Shown here one piece after another: positions 61,300 through 64,000 of a DNA stretch of 64,000 nucleotides. The notes beneath the pieces were generated by a model. That model had not been told where the DNA came from. It made no database searches and saw only the letters and a list, made by a program, of their open reading frames with translations. Numbering within the stretch: the stretch's first letter is position 1; every line of letters starts with the position of its first letter. The position numbers were made by a program, and so were the translations under genes. The DNA comes from Amoebidium appalachense (Eukaryota > Ichthyosporea), in contig CAVNZM010000013.1 of assembly GCA_963693365.1 (NCBI GenBank), forward strand, positions 2,294,001 to 2,358,000, written 5' to 3'.

Positions 61300-61678
61300 G
61301 GGAGAGGGAACCACACACGGACAAATGTGAAAAGGATTGTGCGCCATCCCCCCCCCCCCCCCCTTCCCTTCCATCCACACCCCTCCCAGCTGCAGCCCAG
61401 CAACAACAGATGTGGCCATGGCCATGGCAATGCATGGCACCATCAAATAAATTTGTACAAACCGTACGCAATTGTGATTGGGGCTAATCATGGTTGTTTC
61501 GTATTATGTAGTGCTCAGACAAACCAACAACAACAAAGGCAAACACCTGGTATCAAGCCAGGACGTTCAGAGGCCAATTGCAAGGGCAGGTCGAGGCAGG
61601 CAGCATAGGGTGAATGGGATCAGAAGGGGTTTAAGTGGGTTCATTTTCAATGCACATGTCATTTCAAACCCTTTTTTT

Positions 61679-61709
<31 letters not shown>

Positions 61710-61737
61710 GGAGGGGGAGGAGGGGGGGAGAGAGAGA

Positions 61738-61774
<37 letters not shown>

Positions 61775-62343
61775 CCCGATGTAAGCCTTCGAAACCGACA
61801 TGTATGCACAGACATATCATGTCTTTTATTCCCCCCCCCCCCCCCCCGCCGCCCCCCCCCCCTCTTCCCCCCCTTCCCGGGAGCCCGGGGGACCCAAAAC
61901 CTCAAACCCCAGCCCCTCCTATGACCCATCACCACCGCCAACATGTACAGCAACAGCAAACACACCACGTGACCACTGCAAGCAGCTTGATCACTCACGC
62001 CGTGCACAAACCAAAGCAATCTTCACATTACTTGTCTTTTCTTGGCGGCCGCCTGGGGCCTTTCATATTCGGTTGAACTTTGCCTACGGTAGCAGGTTTA
62101 TGTCTCAAATGCGTTGACCAACACTAACACTTTGGGTATATGTGACCGAAGTTTGAGCATGATAAACATCAATTGTGTTGATACTATCTAAATCCAACAT
62201 TAAAAGCATTGCACATCATGCCTTACAGCTTATGAAACGTGTCATACGCTGCCCCACCGCACTACGGCTCCTCTGAATCATTTCGAGCTCACTGCCTCAC
62301 CTGGTCCAAAAGTTGAAAGAAAATAGTATACATAATGATATAC

Positions 62344-62385
<42 letters not shown>

Positions 62386-62488
62386 TTCGAAGGAAGCTTC
62401 TTAAGGTGAAGGGTGGGGGGAAAGGGAGGGTGGTGGTGGTGTTGGTGGTGGTCTGTGTGTGTGTGCAGTGTGTGTGTGTTGGGGGAGA

Positions 62489-62519
<31 letters not shown>

Positions 62520-62541
62520 TGCACATGTAACTTTTAGTAAA
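60329..62541. other. Spacer between Lifeguard and BTB-SPRY genes
   Basis: 60329-60840 is unique AT-rich sequence, presumably the Lifeguard 3' flank. It also holds a C run at 60849-60881, (GA)n at 61245-61296, T and G runs at 61681-61773, a poly-A run of about 39 bases at 62345-62381, and a G run at 62482-62512. No gene seen. Confidence 0.5.
61157..61213. mobile_element. Putative excision footprint of a P-like element
   Basis: ACTGACAT (61157-61164), then TG, then the 17-mer CAAGGCCTTCTAAACAG (61167-61183), GAAAT, the 17-mer CTATTTAGGAGGCCTTG (61189-61205), and ACTGACAT (61206-61213). The right 17-mer is identical to the outer 17 nt of the right TIR at 35853. The left matches the outer 17 nt of the other TIR with two transitions. 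P transposase cuts 17 nt inside its ends, so retention of exactly 17 nt from both ends is the expected scar. The extra TG on the left is unexplained. Confidence 0.75.
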
Positions 62542-63416
62542 CTACTCGTCATGAAGCAACTCCACGCTGGTGCCCACAGTGGCAGGCATCACAGCCACCC
62601 TATACTGCTGGCCAGTAGAAACAGTGAATGCCGTGCCATGGTCAGCCCCGTCGACTGCAAAAGACACCTTCCCGTCGCCGTGCAGGCGAATGCAAACCGT
62701 CGCACCAATGGGCAATGCACTGCCGAGGTACGTAAAATCAGTACCCCATGGACCACTGTCTTGACTATACAGGAATCCGTCGGTTGTGTACAGGTACCAG
62801 CCACACGTGGTGTATGGGACAGTCCCAGCTGCAGTAAGTATTGATGGTGAGGGAGCAGGTCCAATCATCGTATCGTTGCCATCTATACTATGGCTGAGGT
62901 GCACGTGTACGTGATGCGAACCTCCGAGCAACTTGTGAGGGTGGAGGGCCAAGCCAACTCAGGGCCTACAACCGTGGTGAAGGAGCCGTCATCGGTGGTT
63001 TTGGTGGCTGTGCGACAGTCATCTGAGAGGGTGAAGGACGGGTGGGCCAGGAATCTGAGCTCTCCGTTGATGCCAACGTTCAAGTTGTCCTTGGGGTCTA
63101 GTTCTTCCATCAGCCCCTCCAAACGATAAAACTCTGCCTCGGTGTTAAGAAGCTTCTTTTCCATCGGTGTGAGTAGGTCAACAGGTATTTCTTGCCCCCC
63201 CAGATGGTCCGCAACATAGTGAAACACCACCGGGCTCCTGTTGATGAAAAATGCGCCGTTCTTGTCATTTTTTGCATCCCACCGGCCAGAAAACTTGGCG
63301 GGAAAGTAGGAGCCCGGTTTGCTGGTCAAGTCATTGAGGGTGAGGGCGAAATGGGTGCCCCCAACGTTGAAGGTGATGGGGTCTTGCAGGTTGCTGGTGT
63401 CGAGTTTATGCACCAT
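62542..63416 (-). pseudogene. BTB(T1)/KCTD-like plus SPRY-like protein, frameshifted
   Basis: The first frame (63416 down to 62883) starts MVHKLDTSNLQDPITFNVGG and continues with GAFFINRSPVVFHYVADHLG, a T1-type BTB domain as in KCTD proteins (often cullin-3 adaptors). It is followed by FYRLEGL and the start of an SPRY-like sandwich (LSDDCRTATKT). It stops just after TCTSAIV. The neighbouring frame resumes at once with SIDGNDTMIGPAPS and completes the SPRY-like part (GWYLYTTDGFLYSQ, VCIRLHGDGKVSFAVDGADH) to a stop at 62542. One indel near 62885 would join them. No homopolymer is present there, and a very small intron cannot be excluded. Upstream (63417-63526) another frame shift and an in-frame TGA interrupt a coiled-coil-like stretch beginning MALNDELKTATAYFE. 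Confidence 0.7.
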
Positions 63417-63892
63417 GTTGGCTCACTGCGCCTTTTCCTCCTCCAGCGCACGTTTTTCTTGTGCAAAGTTGGCCAAAGTGTCTCGAAGTAGGCTGTGGCA
63501 GTTTTCAGTTCGTCGTTGAGTGCCATGTTTACCTTGTGGTGTGGGCACTGAAATTGTAGATGCTCTCCACACAAAATGATAATACTGCTATAGCTCTTCT
63601 TGTATGTGCAGACGTAGGTCTTGAAGGAGTAGTTTCAAATGCCACTAACGAAACAGTGAGGAGCGAAGATAGGTTTAAACTTTGTTGTGTCAAAGGAACA
63701 AAGCGCGCGATGCAAACTGAGCAGATTAGACAGCTGCTCGAAGGTTTTCATGCATATGACACACATGTCGTATCATCTTCAATACGTACCCAAAGAAATA
63801 GCGCTATCTATGCCAGAGCTAGTCGACTGCTGGGCTCAGAAGAAGCACCGCAGCACGAGAACTCGTAGAACGTCTGACGAGAAAACATGCAT

Positions 63893-63990
63893 GGGGGGTT
63901 TAACCACTTTTTATTGCGTGAGGCCCAGCCACATTCGACGGCCTACTGCGTTTTCCCGCACAGCCGATCAAATGCAGCCAGTGACATACG
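63893..63990 (-). repeat. Dispersed element upstream of the BTB-SPRY gene
   Basis: Contains CACTTTTTATTGCGTG, GCCCAGCCACATTCGACGGC and GATCAAATGCAGCCAGTGAC. It covers almost the full 110-bp element and is oriented toward the minus-strand gene as the 52915 copy is toward Lifeguard. Confidence 0.8.
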
Positions 63991-64000
63991 TACATGCTAG

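Overview
This is nuclear DNA from a eukaryote, most likely a single-celled one. The evidence is spliceosomal genes with GT..AG introns and conserved phases, and protein families such as EB1, GPKOW, cyclin Y, Lifeguard/TMBIM, BTB-T1 proteins and a trypsin with PAN/Apple-like repeats. There are also DNA transposons and a non-LTR reverse transcriptase. The gene set resembles that of animals and their unicellular relatives, but the sequence alone does not fix the lineage. Coding exons are short and clean. Introns and spacers are packed with poly-G, poly-C, (GT)n, (CA)n and minisatellites, and most long open frames lie in those repeats and are spurious.

Layout: 1-3487 holds a few splice-site-bounded candidate exons on the minus strand. 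3488-7071 (+) is a secreted trypsin-like protease with C-terminal Cys-rich repeats and a one-base frameshift exactly at the catalytic GDSGGP motif. 10160-11461 (+) is an intronless cyclin Y homologue. 12639-23758 (+) is a 15-exon GPKOW spliceosome factor (G-patch plus two KOW motifs). 25987-33436 (+) is an 8-exon EB1 microtubule plus-end protein. 53276-60328 (+) is a 9-exon Lifeguard/TMBIM membrane protein. 62542-63416 (-) is a frameshifted BTB(T1)-SPRY gene.

The most striking structure is a segmental duplication. About 30060-37543 (3' half of EB1 plus 5' end of Lifeguard) is repeated in the same orientation at about 49370-54561. Copy 1 completes EB1 and leaves a truncated Lifeguard. Copy 2 completes Lifeguard and leaves a broken EB1. 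Copy 1 carries a 1683-bp transposon (34171-35853) with perfect 36-bp terminal inverted repeats (TIRs) and 8-bp target duplications, and copy 2 preserves the exact empty site. Its residual transposase, 8-bp target site and TIR length fit the P-element/THAP9 superfamily. At 61157-61213 there is what looks like an excision scar of a related element: two 17-nt TIR ends back to back between 8-bp repeats. About 12 kb between the two copies holds decayed transposase, reverse transcriptase and orphan exons.

A second general feature is intron architecture. Many introns carry G or GT tracts in the donor half and C or CA tracts in the acceptor half, so one transcript could fold on itself and bring splice sites together. 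A roughly 110-bp dispersed element also lies a few hundred bases upstream of three start codons. Intron and exon limits come from splice motifs, reading phase and family resemblance only; no alignment or expression data were available.
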